Positions 10,530-23,200 of a stretch of 64,000 nt of DNA are shown piece after piece. The DNA lies in contig JAVGWX010000011.1 in assembly GCA_036924085.1 (NCBI GenBank), positions 23,137,739-23,201,738 of the forward strand, written 5' to 3'. Position 1 is the stretch's first letter. Each line of letters begins with the position of its first letter. This DNA is from Ariolimax columbianus (taxonomy: Eukaryota > Mollusca > Gastropoda > Stylommatophora > Arionidae). Under the pieces are notes generated by a model. That model was given only the letters and a program-made list of their open reading frames with translations, searched no databases and was not told where the DNA came from. The position numbers were made by a program, and so were the translations under genes.

Positions 10530-10690
10530 TGAGGTGACAAGTTTCCTTCCTCGCTGCCTTCCTTCCTTCTAGGTCAGGTACTCATTTATAAAATTAACTC
10601 CTTAACAGCTGGGTGGACTGGAGCATGCCGGTAGCGAGAGTTGAACCCCATACCGTTGCCTAGTACAACACGTATCGTCATCAGGTTAAA
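10530..10690 (-). mobile_element. SINE-4 copy
   Basis: On the minus strand a B-box-like GGTTCAACTCTCGCTACCGG lies near the head, followed by AGTCCACCCAGCTGTTAAGG. It shares its layout with copies at 32.0, 35.1 and 45.0 kb. Confidence 0.65.
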
Positions 10691-10955
10691 ATGTGTTATC
10701 GTGTATTGATATCTCACGTCTTCCCCCTCTACGGCACCTGACCTGATAAATACATTGAGACCAGTTGATCGTTCTCACAGAAAGGTTTAGATGGCACCTT
10801 TATCATCTGCAGCATAAACTAAAGAGGTTAAGTGCGAAAGCACACTTATTTATCTTTGTGTATACAAACAGATCTTTACCTGCGGATTCCTCTGGACTAA
10901 ACTAGCCAGCTAATAAATACGCAAAGTAGAGAAAATGTAACGCTAGCAAAGTGTG
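10691..10955. other. No gene recognised
   Basis: No recognisable coding or repeat feature. Confidence 0.3.
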
Positions 10956-10959
10956 GAGG

Positions 10960-11430
10960 AGCATCCCCATAAACAGGCATGAGCATCAAATATGAGGCCA
11001 AGACCATAATTAAAGCCAACTTCAGGGGAAACTGGGCTGATCAACACACAGACTTCCAAAAAGAAGACAGAGACTTCAATTGAACAAGAGAAGAAAAAGT
11101 AATCTGCAGACTAAGAACTGGGCATAACAGACTCAACGGTCATCTTTACAACAAGATGAGGATTGGGACAGAGGACAGATGCCCATGTGGGGAGCATACC
11201 ATGACCGCGGAACACATCCAACAAAGCTGCATGCACACGCAGGAAGAGAGAGAACAATACTGGCCACGCGAGACAAGTATAAGGCAAAAGCTATATGAAG
11301 ATAAAAGCCGCCTTACAAACAATGGTGTCCCCTGTAAGAGAAACCGGGACCTATATCTGAGGTTGAATGAAGAAGGTGAGGTTGAATGAAGAAGGAGAAG
11401 AAGAAGAAGAAGAAGCAGAAGAAGAAGAGA
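10960..11430 (+). mobile_element. LINE-E C-terminal fragment
   Basis: Readings include EEKVICRLRTGHNRLNGHLY, the knuckle CPCGEHTMTAEHIQQSC, then EEREQYWPRETSIRQKLYED, and the element ends in a (GAA)n tract near 11390-11430. The organisation is the same as LINE-A but the sequence is clearly different, so this is a separate family. There are stops and frameshifts upstream. Confidence 0.75.
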
Positions 11431-11779
11431 TCACAGCAGTTAGTATATTTGTTCAAGAAACTAAAGATGGAAACTATCAAGGTTCAGGGTGAAAATGCTA
11501 AGCAAGGATCATGTGCAGCATATTGACCAAAACCCTATCTCACGACTGTACGACCATATGAAAACATACTAGGCTACAGCAGCCTGATCAACGAGATGGG
11601 GATCAACACTGTAACCACCGTAGTGGCGAGCTTACTAAGACGCACTATATTACACTAGGATTCAGTGCATCCCTGGATGTTGGAAGAACCACTGCAAACC
11701 AACAACCAAAGAAAAATTCGTCAAACGCGAAAAAGGCAAGAGGATGTTCGAAAACAGCACAAGTGTAAATGTGGTGACT
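11431..11779. other. Unassigned
   Basis: Weak LINE-like words only; no gene called. Confidence 0.3.
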
Positions 11780-12125
11780 CGTGACCTAGTACTAATCACA
11801 TGCTCTGATATTAATCTCGTAACCTGGTACTAATCTCATGACCTGGTACTAATCACGTGACCTGATATTAATCATGTGACCTGGTATTAACAATGTGACT
11901 TGATATTAATCGTTAGATCCTGATATTAACCATGTGACCTGATATTAATCATGTGACCTGATATTAATCATGTGACCTGATATTAGCCATGTGCTCTGAT
12001 ACTAATCGCGTGACTTGATTGATACTAATCGCATGACTTGATTGATACTAATCGCGTGACTTGATTGATACTAATCGCGTGACTTGATTGATACTAATCG
12101 CGTGACCTAGCTCTAATCACATACA
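11780..12125 (+). repeat. 19-bp and 23-bp compound minisatellite
   Basis: Degenerate TGACCTGATATTAATCATG units (19 bp) pass into TGACTTGATTGATACTAATC plus GCG units (23 bp). Confidence 0.85.
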
Positions 12126-12270
12126 CGCTGATCATCTGCTGCAAAAAATGCCCCAACATAGTTAGAACAAAGACAGAACATGGACTATCACCAGTATATT
12201 GCCCGAGCAAGCTTCATGGCCTGAAAAGTACTCCAGCGGACCACTGCCACGCTGTCTTTAGATAAATTCA
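12126..12270 (+). mobile_element. Small LINE knuckle fragment
   Basis: ADHLLQKMPQH is the H...C side of the LINE knuckle, followed by a decayed LHGLK region. Too short for family assignment. Confidence 0.4.
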
Positions 12271-12691
12271 AGATGATGGAAGATGGAGGATCTACGGGAA
12301 ATGGGGTACCATAAAAGCAACGGTTCTGAACCAATGGGGTCAGTCTTCCAGCATTTCTGACGGTGAAACACCAACTTCGCGACTATTGGCTGGCCTCGGT
12401 TTCGTCTTCGTGTCTGTCAGTCAGGAACGTGTCATGAATAATTCAGGAGAAGAAACGATGATCTTCGACCTGGCCACTGATAGGGGCTGAGTGTACGTAA
12501 GGGTGGAAAAACAGTATCATTCCTTCTCTCACTTCCCCCCCCCCCAACCCCCTCATACAACTTTTCACTTTACAACCAGAAAGCAGCTGGGGAGATCAGG
12601 ACAGATAAATCAAATATTTATGTTCATCTTGAATAAAGATAATTGTTTTTATATACATTGAAGTGATACTGTGTTGGATTAATCATATAGG

Positions 12692-13483
12692 AAAGTACTA
12701 GGCGTGATCAAATTAAACTCGCCCCAGTGGCTTCATTACTGCAAACGTTGGAAAGATGCGTCAGCAAGTGAGGCAGAATTAAACGAAGCAATTGATAGGA
12801 GGCAAGCATGCACATTGGTCATTATAAGAAGCCGACATAGGCATTCAGACAGGCATCTCACTGCTTGGGGAGATTGCGAATACCGTCCGCGAAAAAGGAC
12901 TGGTTAACCATTGAACCATTTGGTCGCCGCTGCCATTGTGAACACACCTTCCGATACTTCAGTTTCTTGTGAACCACCATTTGAACTATCCCAAACGTCC
13001 CCACTAATTTCTCCGCTAGCGGACGTCAGCTCATACAACGGGTCGCCATTATTGTCTCATCAATCTTGGCGATGTCTTATGCTGTTCCAACAATATGCGA
13101 ATAACCTCGCCGTGGAAGATGTTTCGTTAACTCACGCCCTTCCCTAAACATTCGCACCCACTCCTTCAATGTTGTCTTCGGCACACATTTGTCACCGTAC
13201 ACTGTCTGCATTCGGCGATGCATGCCGACAGGTCGACATCCATTGGCTGTTAGGAACTGAATCACAGCTGGCTGATCCACCTTGAAGCGATTCGGTATCG
13301 CACCAACCATGTTGTCAACGATCTGGAGCACGACCTATGCATGCTGGGAGAATGAATACGTGCTCGCTTCTTCATTGGTCTGTGAACGTTGACGTCAACA
13401 TGATCGTCTGTGAGCATTGACGTCAACATGATCCCCCGCGCACTAGCGCGCGGTCGGTGTCCTATGGCCACGCCTAGTACTTT
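12692..13483. mobile_element. Mariner-type DNA transposon remnant with TIRs
   Basis: The 15-bp inverted repeat AAAGTACTAGGCGTG lies at 12692-12706 and, reversed, at 13469-13483. Inside is a minus-strand mariner-type transposase N-terminus. At about 790 bp, with broken frames, it is a deletion derivative without the catalytic part. Confidence 0.8.
13077..13325 (-). pseudogene. Mariner-like transposase N-terminal remnant
   Basis: An open stretch reads QPAVIQFLTANGCRPVGMHR, then RMQTVYGDKCVPKTTLKEWV and RMFREGRE. This is the helix-turn-helix DNA-binding start of mariner/SETMAR-type transposases. Stops follow, and decayed words (KLKYRKVCSQW) continue further on the minus strand. No DDD catalytic motif remains. 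Confidence 0.8.
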
Positions 13484-13499
13484 GAAACGGACATCTTAT

Positions 13500-13840
13500 T
13501 TGTAATATAATAAATAGGAAGTTAATGAGAACACTCAAGATAGAGTAGTATGAGTACACACTACTTTTTCATAATCTTCTTCCCTCGGCGACCAGTTCTT
13601 TGGGATTTTATATAATAGAGATGGGAGTCTCATGACTTTCCTGCACACCCTGGGCTGAAACCAGAAATCTATCTGGCTTTCACGACCACACTGGGAGCTA
13701 AGTGTGCACAAAGACATACAAACAAAAATATCACATACAACTGCATTATCGAAGAAGGTAAACACATAGCAGACGCGTGTTTGAGTCGTCATTGTACAAG
13801 CACACATCTTTTTTTAATGATGTGAGATGGTCCGTTACCT
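13500..13840. other. No gene recognised
   Basis: Unique-looking sequence with short frames only. Confidence 0.3.
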
Positions 13841-13844
13841 TTCC

Positions 13845-14165
13845 TCGCTGGGTATCTTTCCCTAATAGTTAAGTCGGGGAGGAAGACTAACGTCTGGTCA
13901 GGTACAACATGCTGATCAGACATGCTAGTCAGGGTCAGGCAAAATATACTGGCCAAGACCCTCACCTCGGCTTCCTCGCAGTCCTTCCTGGAAACGGGCT
14001 GTGTTCATGACCGCCTGACTAACTAGGTGAGGGATCGACGTGATCTCCGTAGTAGTGAACGACACGCAGATGAAGCAAAGCATAGCACAGCCCCCTGGAG
14101 GACCAGTTCCACCTTCATCAGCACGCTCGTGATGTGAGGAAAGCTACTGCAACCCACTACTTAAC
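13845..14165 (-). mobile_element. MS element copy 2 (core of about two units)
   Basis: Reading the minus strand, the head (GATCACGTCGATCCCTCACC, then TAGTTAGTCAGGCGGTCATG) is followed by only about two core units (CCTGACCCTGACTAGCATGT) and the tail CCAGACGTTAGTCTTCCTCC. It shows the unexpanded form of the element seen at 1605-2845. Confidence 0.7.
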
Positions 14166-14234
14166 GTCCTTTTTCAGGGGGCCCAAAAGAGTAAACCTAC
14201 TCATTGTGTGCATCCGAAACAACAACTATAGTAA

Positions 14235-14330
14235 GTCAAGGACCCATTTACAGGTGGTTCGACAGGGGCGTGGCGGTATATTTGCCCTGAAAATCCAGTG
14301 CTCCACCACTGTGCTAATCAGCCCTAGCAT
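14235..14330 (-). mobile_element. SINE-4 fragment
   Basis: ACCCATTTACAGGTGG and GTGCTCCACCACTGTGCTAA match the other SINE-4 copies in the same orientation. Confidence 0.5.
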
Positions 14331-14714
14331 AAACAATTATGTTTTAATGGGCAAGCAGACCAGTAGCTGTTTCAAAGTCACACACAACACACCTCCATGG
14401 AGTAAGAGTGAGATATTACACCAACGCGAAGAGACAGAGAAGCAAATAAGCTAGACACATAGACTAGACAGAATAAATAAAGAGATATAGTTACACGAGT
14501 AGACAGGAAGAGAGAATAAATAAATAAATAGATCCAGCCAGACTAGTAGCATTAATGTCAACATATATAGTTGCTGGTCAAGTTGCGTGAGTGTGCATGT
14601 CATTCAACTTTCAGCTGTGTGTGGTTTGTCTCATAAACAGTTCTTATTGTTAGAAACTAAGTTAATACATTATCCTCATGCCCTTTGTGTCCTCCTTGTG
14701 CTGTGGTGGTGGTG

Positions 14715-14752
14715 GGCGGGGGGGGTGGGGGGGGGGGGGTGTGTGTGTGTGT
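14715..14752. repeat. Poly-G followed by (GT)n
   Basis: A G-rich homopolymer tract runs into GTGTGTGTGTGT. Possible G-quadruplex former. Confidence 0.85.
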
Positions 14753-14814
14753 AGGTGTGGTGATGAATCAGGAATTTTTATTTATTAAACTGGCCACTTT
14801 TGTCAGTTAAGTTT

Positions 14815-15030
14815 TGTTCCATGGTAGTTACACTATTGTCGGGGAATGGATTTGTTAGAAACTTTAGTATACTACTAAGTCAAGGTTTGTCCCATAGTAG
14901 TTACACTACTGTAAGGGAATGGATTTGTTAGAGACTTCAGTATACTAAGTCAAGGTTTGTCCCATAGTAGTTACACTACTGTCGGGGAATGAAGTTGTTA
15001 AAGACTTCAGTATACTAAGTCACAGATTAG
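14815..15030 (+). repeat. About 70-bp tandem repeat x 3
   Basis: CATAGTAGTTACACTACTGT and GGGAATGGATTTGTTAGAG recur at spacings of 73 and 70 bp. Confidence 0.85.
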
Positions 15031-15450
15031 TTTACATTGTCTTATTTGTGTCGGGCCGAAAGGCACAGGGTATAGCAGCTTTGCTGTAAACTAAAACTTA
15101 ACGCAATCAAACATGTTTTTACAGTACGAAAACGCTGGAAAAAAAGGATGGACTACTTAGAATAGTAACGCTATAACCTGCTGGACACAGTATGCGAGAG
15201 GCAACTAAAAGGTTTACGTGTATACTGTTATCCAATCATGTAAAAACTATAACCCACAATAAAAAAAGAAAAGAAGATTACTACGTTCAATAGTAGCAGA
15301 GGTCTCACTTAGTTAAGAAATTAACAGCAAATAACACACTTTAAAAAAACATTACATTACCACAAACATCACTGAAGACAAATAATCAGAAAATTTGCAC
15401 AAATACAAGTGGTAATCAAAACTAGATCAACAAACAACGGATGTACTCAC

Positions 15451-15533
15451 CCCTGCCAAGAGTTTTCTCCAAAGCTTCCAACTTTTCTTTCAGATTGAGA
15501 ACCATCACAGTACAGACTTGGATTAACTGAACC
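15451..15533 (-). CDS. MDN1: Candidate midasin exon (uncertain)
   Basis: On the minus strand a coil-like frame CTVMVLNLKEKLEALEKTLG is followed by a good donor, GGG|GTGAGT. Possible acceptors are AACAG|GG at 15534 or CCAAG|TC a little further in; only the latter joins in phase with the exon at 24407-24699. It lies downstream in the right orientation, but the fit to the midasin linker cannot be judged by eye, and another exon could lie between. Confidence 0.35.
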
Positions 15534-15621
15534 CTGTTGGATACATACACATCCTGGTATCAATCTGGTGATATGGTAAGTTATCAGACTAACCAAACCA
15601 ATTCATTTTCTATTGGCTAAT

Positions 15622-17366
15622 CATCTTCTTCTTCTTTGTACGCTGTCAGACGCCAACTTGAATTTGTTCGAAGAAAGCGGCTGTCATCCTGAGGCTGTCG
15701 ACACTGCCATAGAGCTTGTCTAGTATTGCCACTGGTGATGGTCACATGTGGTTTCTCTGGTCCTCGTATGTCGGACAATTTTGCAGCAGATGTTCAGCGG
15801 TCATTTTCCCTGTACCATAGGTGCATTCGTCAGTGCCACCTATCTTCAGTTTATTGAATAGATGGTACCTCAGTCTGCTGTGGCCTGTGCAGAGTCTGAA
15901 GACCACGACCTGCTCTCTTCTGTTCAACTGGTAATAGGCATCATTTTTGTGTAGCCAGTATGTTCTGTTTCCATTTGGCCATGTATCTGGCCCTAATAAA
16001 CCTTTTGGACTCTTCGTAGGTCACACTAGAATCTGGTTGTGGTAGTCTTGCACCTTCTTTTGCCAGTCTGTCTGCCTCCTCGTTGCCTTGGATATTACAG
16101 TGGGATGGAACCCACTGTACCACTACTCTTTATGGTGCGGACTGCTGGCATAGTTGACAGAGTACTGTTCTTAAATCATTAAGTTCAGTATTTTTCTGGC
16201 TTTTTAGTGCTGTAACCACAACCAGGGCATCTGTAAACAGGACTATCTGGCTTTCATTGCTTTCCTGTCAGCATTGCTTTTACTGCAGCCTTCAGTGCCT
16301 CTGCCTCCGCTCTGAAATTGCTTGAGAATTTTCCAGTTGCCACTGACTGTTATTTTTCTACTATTTGTTAGGCTCAGGAATACCCCTCCCCCTCCATTGT
16401 GTTGTGTTTGCTACAGAACAGTCGGTGTATGCATGGGTCCAGTCCATGCTTGGGTAGTTTTCCGCTATGTACCTCAGAGTTATGTCTCTTCTTTCTTTTT
16501 CATTCTGGCTGTTCTTGTTTCCAATACCTGGTATATTTTCTACCACCTCCGGAATGATATGCTGCTTTGATGTGGGTTTGCGTACAGTAGGGATGGGCTT
16601 TGGTGTTGTTATGGTGTTCATAGGGTCTTCGCTCATCTTTGCTTTGGCTATTTCTGCAAAGTTTCTCCACTTTAGTTTCCATTTTCCAAATCTATTTAGT
16701 CTCTGATGCATTTGATGGTCTGCCAGTCTTCTTAGTTTCTCTGCTTGCTGCTGGGCTCTGCAGTCTCTTCTGTTAGTCATGGATTGCAGATTTGTAATCT
16801 TTTCAAGTTCTACAATTGGCATTGACTTCATGCCTCCTGTTATAACTCTCATGGCTTGGTTTTGAAGTTTGCTAATTTTATCAAAGTTCGCCTTTGCTGC
16901 TGTTGCCCATGCCACAATGCCATACTCGAGAACTGGTCTCACTCTTCCAGTGTACAGTTTCTTGAGTATTCTTTCGTCTGCTCCCCAGCTTGTGCCAGCA
17001 AGTTTCCTTATGATTGCCATTCTTTGTCTGGCTCTCATTTGGTTTCTCTCGATCTGACTTTTCCATGTCATGCGCCGATCAAATGTGACGCCCAAGTAGT
17101 TTGGGTTGTCATTTGGACGCAGATATTTGCCGTTAAGACTTATTTTGGTGTTCTGTGGTTTATTTGAAAGCGAGAATATCGTACATGTTGTTTTTTCTTC
17201 ATTTATTTTGACCAGCCATGATTTCACCCACTCCTCCAACGATGTTAGGGCCTGCTGCATCCGATTGTTTGCTACGGTGAGATTTTTTTCAGAGGTCCAT
17301 ATAGCCAGATCGTCTGCAAACATGGAGCTGTGGACTCTTCTTGGTATATTTATTGGCAAATCAAAT
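15622..17366 (-). mobile_element. LINE-A copy 2, longest (RT palm to tail)
   Basis: About 1.75 kb, running from 17366 down to a GAAGAAGAAG tail near 15622. An open stretch of about 330 codons includes the catalytic FADDLAIW box of reverse transcriptase, the thumb (YLGVTFDRRMTWKSQIERN) and the start of RNase H (MDWTHAYTDCS). Frameshifts near 16380 and 15950 break the RNase H (VQWVPSHCNIQGNEEADRLA is still readable) and the knuckle (ECTYGTGKM, second Cys replaced by Tyr). Endonuclease and RT fingers are missing. Dead, 5'-truncated. Confidence 0.9.
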
Positions 17367-17845
17367 TAATGTATTTTCTAATACGATAACCAAGTTAATG
17401 TACTTTTTAATTCAATAATCAAATTAAAGTATTTTCTAATTCGATAATCAAATTAATGTATTTTCTAATAGGATAATTAAACAAATTTATTTGCAAGCTT
17501 CTTTTATTAGTTATTTCTTATAGGATATAATCTTCTTAGTCGACCTGTACTTCTACAGGGGCAGATGCGCCTAATTTATTTTCTAACAAGATAACCATAT
17601 TAATTTATTTTCTAATGGGATAATCATTAAACTAATTTATTTTCTAACGGGATAAACATCAAACTAATTTATTTTCTAACGGGATAATCATAATAATTTA
17701 TTTTCTAACAGGATAATCATCAAACTAATTTATTTTCTAACGGAATAATCAAATTTATTTATTTTCTAACAGGATAATCATCAAACTAATTTATTTTTCT
17801 AACGGGATAATCAAATTAATTTATTTTAGAACATCCTCTATTAGT
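17366..17845 (+). repeat. About 33-bp AT-rich tandem repeat
   Basis: Repeats of ATTTATTTTCTAACAGGATA plus ATCATCAAACTA, interrupted at about 17490-17570. LINE-A copy 2 abuts its left end. Confidence 0.85.
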
Positions 17846-18507
17846 AATTTCTAACAGCATAATCAGCCAGACAAGAGTAGTGAAACCAACGACAATCATG
17901 CTTTCGCCTGGTCTGTCAGTTAGGAAAGAGATGGTCAATGTCAATGTCAAACCCAGAACCAACAGTGCAGATCCCCCGCAGCATCAGCATGACCGCACTG
18001 TGACGACCCCAGGAGACATGAACAACCTAATCGTCCACTGGTCACTTTGTGATAAAACTACACGACTTGAGACAGGGTTGAACCCGCACAAGATTAACTA
18101 CCTTGTAGAGGAACGGGTCGCTTATGACTTATTTTGACATATGGCGAAACATAAAAGATGTATCAGGACATAAAAGACAATCGTGACTGGCCGCTGTGGA
18201 AGAGATTTGAGTCCACGCCATGTAAACAAACTACTGTAAACAACGGAAATATAATTAACAATGTAGACTGGACATCTACTCTACAAATAAAAAAAGATGG
18301 TTGTATATTGATAAAGGTCAAGCGCCTCTATCTTGGAAATATAATAAAGGAAAAAGGGAAATGCAAGATGGAAATTATAAAGAGAATAGAGATGGCCAAA
18401 TCTGTTTTCTCCAATAAGAATCCTATATTGACATTCAAGCCAGTCTGTACCAAATTAAAAAAGAGGGTGAGCAGGTTTGTGGATACTCGTCTTTATTAAA
18501 CAAAGGA
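17846..18507. other. Unassigned
   Basis: 17880-18500 has open frames with LINE-like flavour (VDWTSTLQIKKDGC...VKRLYLGNIIKEKGKCKMEI resembles an RT thumb), probably an RTE-like fragment. No host gene called. Confidence 0.4.
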
Positions 18508-18862
18508 GCAAGATCAAGACGCTGAGCAGTACATGAGCTGCAGCGGTCAGTGACCCATAGCTGACTGCAAGCGTCAGGGCCAGCAAACAAGAGCTGCCAA
18601 GACTCTTCTACACCTCCACGCAGTGATCCTGGATAATAAGCTACAACAGAGCAGACTGGCTAAGGAGAAGGGATCGAAGAGGGAAGGATAACCCGGTACT
18701 CAAAAAAAAAGCCTGCTGAAGTCGAATGTGTCGGATCGAAAGGTGAAAATATCGCAGTCAAGCTGTAAAATATGACAACGCATTCTGTTATCTGAACTAC
18801 AATCTGCTACTTAAGCCCTTTTCAGGGTTTGTTAGCTGGAGATTGAGAGCAAACGAAGTCAA
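18508..18862 (+). repeat. S1 copy
   Basis: Runs from AAGACGCTGAGCAGTACATG to GATTGAGAGCAAACGAAGTC, without a long GAA tail. Confidence 0.8.
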
Positions 18863-18869
18863 GTCAAAT

Positions 18870-19570
18870 ATAGGAGCATGTAAGTGTTTGTCAAACAGTA
18901 TAAAGCATTAGTTATACTTGATTGGAGTACTGTGTGCAGTACTTATCATAGAGGGGATATAAACATGCTGGAAAGGATACAAAAAAGAGCGACCAAGCTG
19001 ATAGTGGAATTCCAGAATTACAGTTATGAGGAAAGACTCATAAAAACAAGCCTACTATGTCTAGAAAAGAGGACTTTTAGGTGACTTAATACAGGTTCAT
19101 AAGATGATCAAGGAAAAGGACAAATTAGACTATAACAATTTTTTTTCTTCAAAATACAACCACCTACAAAAACAAGACAGCACAGCTGCAACATTTTTTG
19201 TTGTTGTTTTTTTGGGGCGTTCGCCTTATTTCTTTATTTCCCAAGACGGTGTTTATTTTGCACCTGTCGGCCCAGTGCATCCGACTTCGGCAAGTATTTT
19301 ATGTAAGGGTCTGCTTCCTCCTGCATTTTCTAAGGGTTTGCTTCCCCAGGGTAATGGCTGGTGCTGTGATGGGGATCGAACCTTTGTGTCACTTAACCAC
19401 TAGCCCACACAGGCCCCTACAAATTAATTTTAAAAAAAGGTTCACAGATATTAGGAAATATTTTTGTAGTCAGAGAGTGGTGAATACTTGGAAAGCATTA
19501 CCACAAGAAATAGTGTAGGCAGGGTCAATTAATGCATTCAAGACTAGATTGGATGCGCATAGTTTTTAAA
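18870..19570 (+). mobile_element. CR1-like LINE C-terminus, split by SINE-1
   Basis: VKQYKALVILDWSTVCS then LERIQKRATKLIVEFQNYSY and EERLIKTSLLCLEKR are the RT C-terminal words of a CR1/L2-like LINE. After a SINE-1 insertion (19190-19425) the element resumes with RKYFCSQRVVNTWKALPQEI and ends near 19570. Confidence 0.75.
19190..19425 (-). mobile_element. SINE-1 inside the CR1-like fragment
   Basis: On the minus strand: head with GTTAAGTGACACAAAGG, body CCTTACATAAAATAC...CGGATGCACTGGGCCGACAG, and 3' end AATAAGGCGAACGCCCCAAA. Confidence 0.8.
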
Positions 19571-19644
19571 TTAAGGAAATGTAAAAGAAACTGGTTTTAT
19601 ATACAGATTCTGCAGTCTTATAAACCAGTATAAAGACATTAACT

Positions 19645-20085
19645 TTTACTGTATGGTGTACAAACATGGACAACGAACAAACGATTGAAGAAGAGAATTG
19701 ATGCCTTTGACATGTGTATATTTAGAACAACTGGACGCATCTCATAGAAAGAAAAGAAAATATACAATAAAGTCTTAGAGAAATTAGGAGTGCAAAGAAA
19801 ATTGATGAACAAAATCAGCGTCCACCACTAAAGATATTTTGGTCACATAAAAACTTAACCTTAAACGGGAAACAATACTGGAAGGAAAGGTGAAGGATCA
19901 AACACAGCGAAGGAAAATAATGCTATAAATAGATGATAACATCAAACTATGGACAGGAAAATGACTGGCAGATTGTACAATCACACCGATTAGCCGACCT
20001 TCGATGTGGAGATGGCACCTGAACAAAGAGTCCAGTTGTGAATATAATATGTACCTGCTAATGAGTTTCTGTGCATTGCTCAAAG
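19645..20085 (+). mobile_element. RTE-like LINE C-terminus
   Basis: Decayed frames contain TFTVWCTNMDNEQTIEEE, IFWSHKN/HIKTNLKRETILEGK and DDNIKLWTGKM. The order matches the RTE-like C-terminus. Several frameshifts. Confidence 0.65.
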
Positions 20086-20272
20086 CCAAGGAATCCTCAT
20101 TGTGAAGTACCTGCCCAAATGTGGCTATGTGTAAAAGTGCAGCTCGCTTGCTAGCTTGAGGATTGAAGGTCAGATCCCATGGTTGCTCTCTCAGTAAAGT
20201 TAAAGCTGGAGAAAAAAAAAAAACATGTCAGAGAATACAGTGTTACTAGGGCCTACAATGGGAGCAATATAT

Positions 20273-23200
20273 TTGACCTGACCCTGGCTAACATTGTCTG
20301 ATCAGTATGTTTTGTCAAGTCTCCAGTCCAGTTGAACAGTTACTAAAGACGCTGGTTGCCCTAATATATTTGACCTGACCCTGGCTAACATTGTCTGATC
20401 AGTATGTTTTGTCAAGTCTCCAGTCCAGTTGAACAGTTACTAAAGACGCTGGTTGCCCTAATATATTTGACCTGACCCTGGCTAACATTGTCTGATCAGT
20501 ATGTTTTGTCAAGTCTCCAGTCCAGTTGAACAGTTACTAAAGACGCTGGTTGCCCTAATATATTTGACCTGACCCTGGCTAACATTGTCTGATCAGTATG
20601 TTCTGTCAAGTCTCCAGTCCAGTTGAACAGTTACTAAAGACGCTGGTTGCCCTAATATATTTGACCTGACCCTGGCTAACATTGTCTGATCAGTATGTTT
20701 TGTCAAGTCTCCAGTCCAGTTGAACAGTTACTAAAGACGCTGGTTGCCCTAATATATTTGACCTGACCCTGGCTAACATTGTCTGATCAGTATGTTTTGT
20801 CAAGTCTCCAGTCCAGTTGAACAGTTACTAAAGACGCTGGTTGCCCTAATATATTTGACCTGACCCTGGCTAACATTGTCTGATCAGTATGTTTTGTCAA
20901 GTCTCCAGTCCAGTTGAACAGTTACTAAAGACGCTGGTTGCCCTAATATATTTGACCTGACCCTGGCTAACATTGTCTGATCAGTATGTTTTGTCAAGTC
21001 TCCAGTCCAGTTGAACAGTTACTAAAGACGCTGGTTGCCCTAATATATTTGACCTGACCCTGGCTAACATTGTCTGATCAGTATGTTTTGTCAAGTCTCC
21101 AGTCCAGTTGAACAGTTACTAAAGACGCTGGTTGCCCTAATATATTTGACCTGACCCTGGCTAACATTGTCTGATCAGTATGTTTTGTCAAGTCTCCAGT
21201 CCAGTTGAACAGTTACTAAAGACGCTGGTTGCCCTAATATATTTGACCTGACCCTGGCTAACATTGTCTGATCAGTATGTTCTGTCAAGTCTCCAGTCCA
21301 GTTGAACAGTTACTAAAGACGCTGGTTGCCCTAATATATTTGACCTGACCCTGGCTAACATTGTCTGATCAGTATGTTTTGTCAAGTCTCCAGTCCAGTT
21401 GAACAGTTACTAAAGACGCTGGTTGCCCTAATATATTTGACCTGACCCTGGCTAACATTGTCTGATCAGTATGTTTTGTCAAGTCTCCAGTCCAGTTGAA
21501 CAGTTACTAAAGACGCTGGTTGCCCTAATATATTTGACCTGACCCTGGCTAACATTGTCTGATCAGTATGTTTTGTCAAGTCTCCAGTCCAGTTGAACAG
21601 TTACTAAAGACGCTGGTTGCCCTAATATATTTGACCTGACCCTGGCTAACATTGTCTGATCAGTATGTTTTGTCAAGTCTCCAGTCCAGTTGAACAGTTA
21701 CTAAAGACGCTGGTTGCCCTAATATATTTGACCTGACCCTGGCTAACATTGTCTGATCAGTATGTTTTGTCAAGTCTCCAGTCCAGTTGAACAGTTACTA
21801 AAGACGCTGGTTGCCCTAATATATTTGACCTGACCCTGGCTAACATTGTCTGATCAGTATGTTTTGTCAAGTCTCCAGTCCAGTTGAACAGTTACTAAAG
21901 ACGCTGGTTGCCCTAATATATTTGACCTGACCCTGGCTAACATTGTCTGATCAGTATGTTTTGTCAAGTCTCCAGTCCAGTTGAACAGTTACTAAAGACG
22001 CTGGTTGCCCTAATATATTTGACCTGACCCTGGCTAACATTGTCTGATCAGTATGTTTTGTCAAGTCTCCAGTCCAGTTGAACAGTTACTAAAGACGCTG
22101 GTTGCCCTAATATATTTGACCTGACCCTGGCTAACATTGTCTGATCAGTATGTTTTGTCAAGTCTCCAGTCCAGTTGAACAGTTACTAAAGACGCTGGTT
22201 GCCCTAATATATTTGACCTGACCCTGGCTAACATTGTCTGATCAGTATGTTTTGTCAAGTCTCCAGTCCAGTTGAACAGTTACTAAAGACGCTGGTTGCC
22301 CTAATATATTTGACCTGACCCTGGCTAACATTGTCTGATCAGTATGTTTTGTCAAGTCTCCAGTCCAGTTGAACAGTTACTAAAGACGCTGGTTGCCCTA
22401 ATATATTTGACCTGACCCTGGCTAACATTGTCTGATCAGTATGTTTTGTCAAGTCTCCAGTCCAGTTGAACAGTTACTAAAGACGCTGGTTGCCCTAATA
22501 TATTTGACCTGACCCTGGCTAACATTGTCTGATCAGTATGTTTTGTCAAGTCTCCAGTCCAGTTGAACAGTTACTAAAGACGCTGGTTGCCCTAATATAT
22601 TTGACCTGACCCTGGCTAACATTGTCTGATCAGTATGTTTTGTCAAGTCTCCAGTCCAGTTGAACAGTTACTAAAGACGCTGGTTGCCCTAATATATTTG
22701 ACCTGACCCTGGCTAACATTGTCTGATCAGTATGTTCTGTCAAGTCTCCAGTCCAGTTGAACAGTTACTAAAGACGCTGGTTGCCCTAATATATTTGACC
22801 TGACCCTGGCTAACATTGTCTGATCAGTATGTTTTGTCAAGTCTCCAGTCCAGTTGAACAGTTACTAAAGACGCTGGTTGCCCTAATATATTTGACCTGA
22901 CCCTGGCTAACATTGTCTGATCAGTATGTTTTGTCAAGTCTCCAGTCCAGTTGAACAGTTACTAAAGACGCTGGTTGCCCTAATATATTTGACCTGACCC
23001 TGGCTAACATTGTCTGATCAGTATGTTTTGTCAAGTCTCCAGTCCAGTTGAACAGTTACTAAAGACGCTGGTTGCCCTAATATATTTGACCTGACCCTGG
23101 CTAACATTGTCTGATCAGTATGTTCTGTCAAGTCTCCAGTCCAGTTGAACAGTTACTAAAGACGCTGGTTGCCCTAATATATTTGACCTGACCCTGGCTA

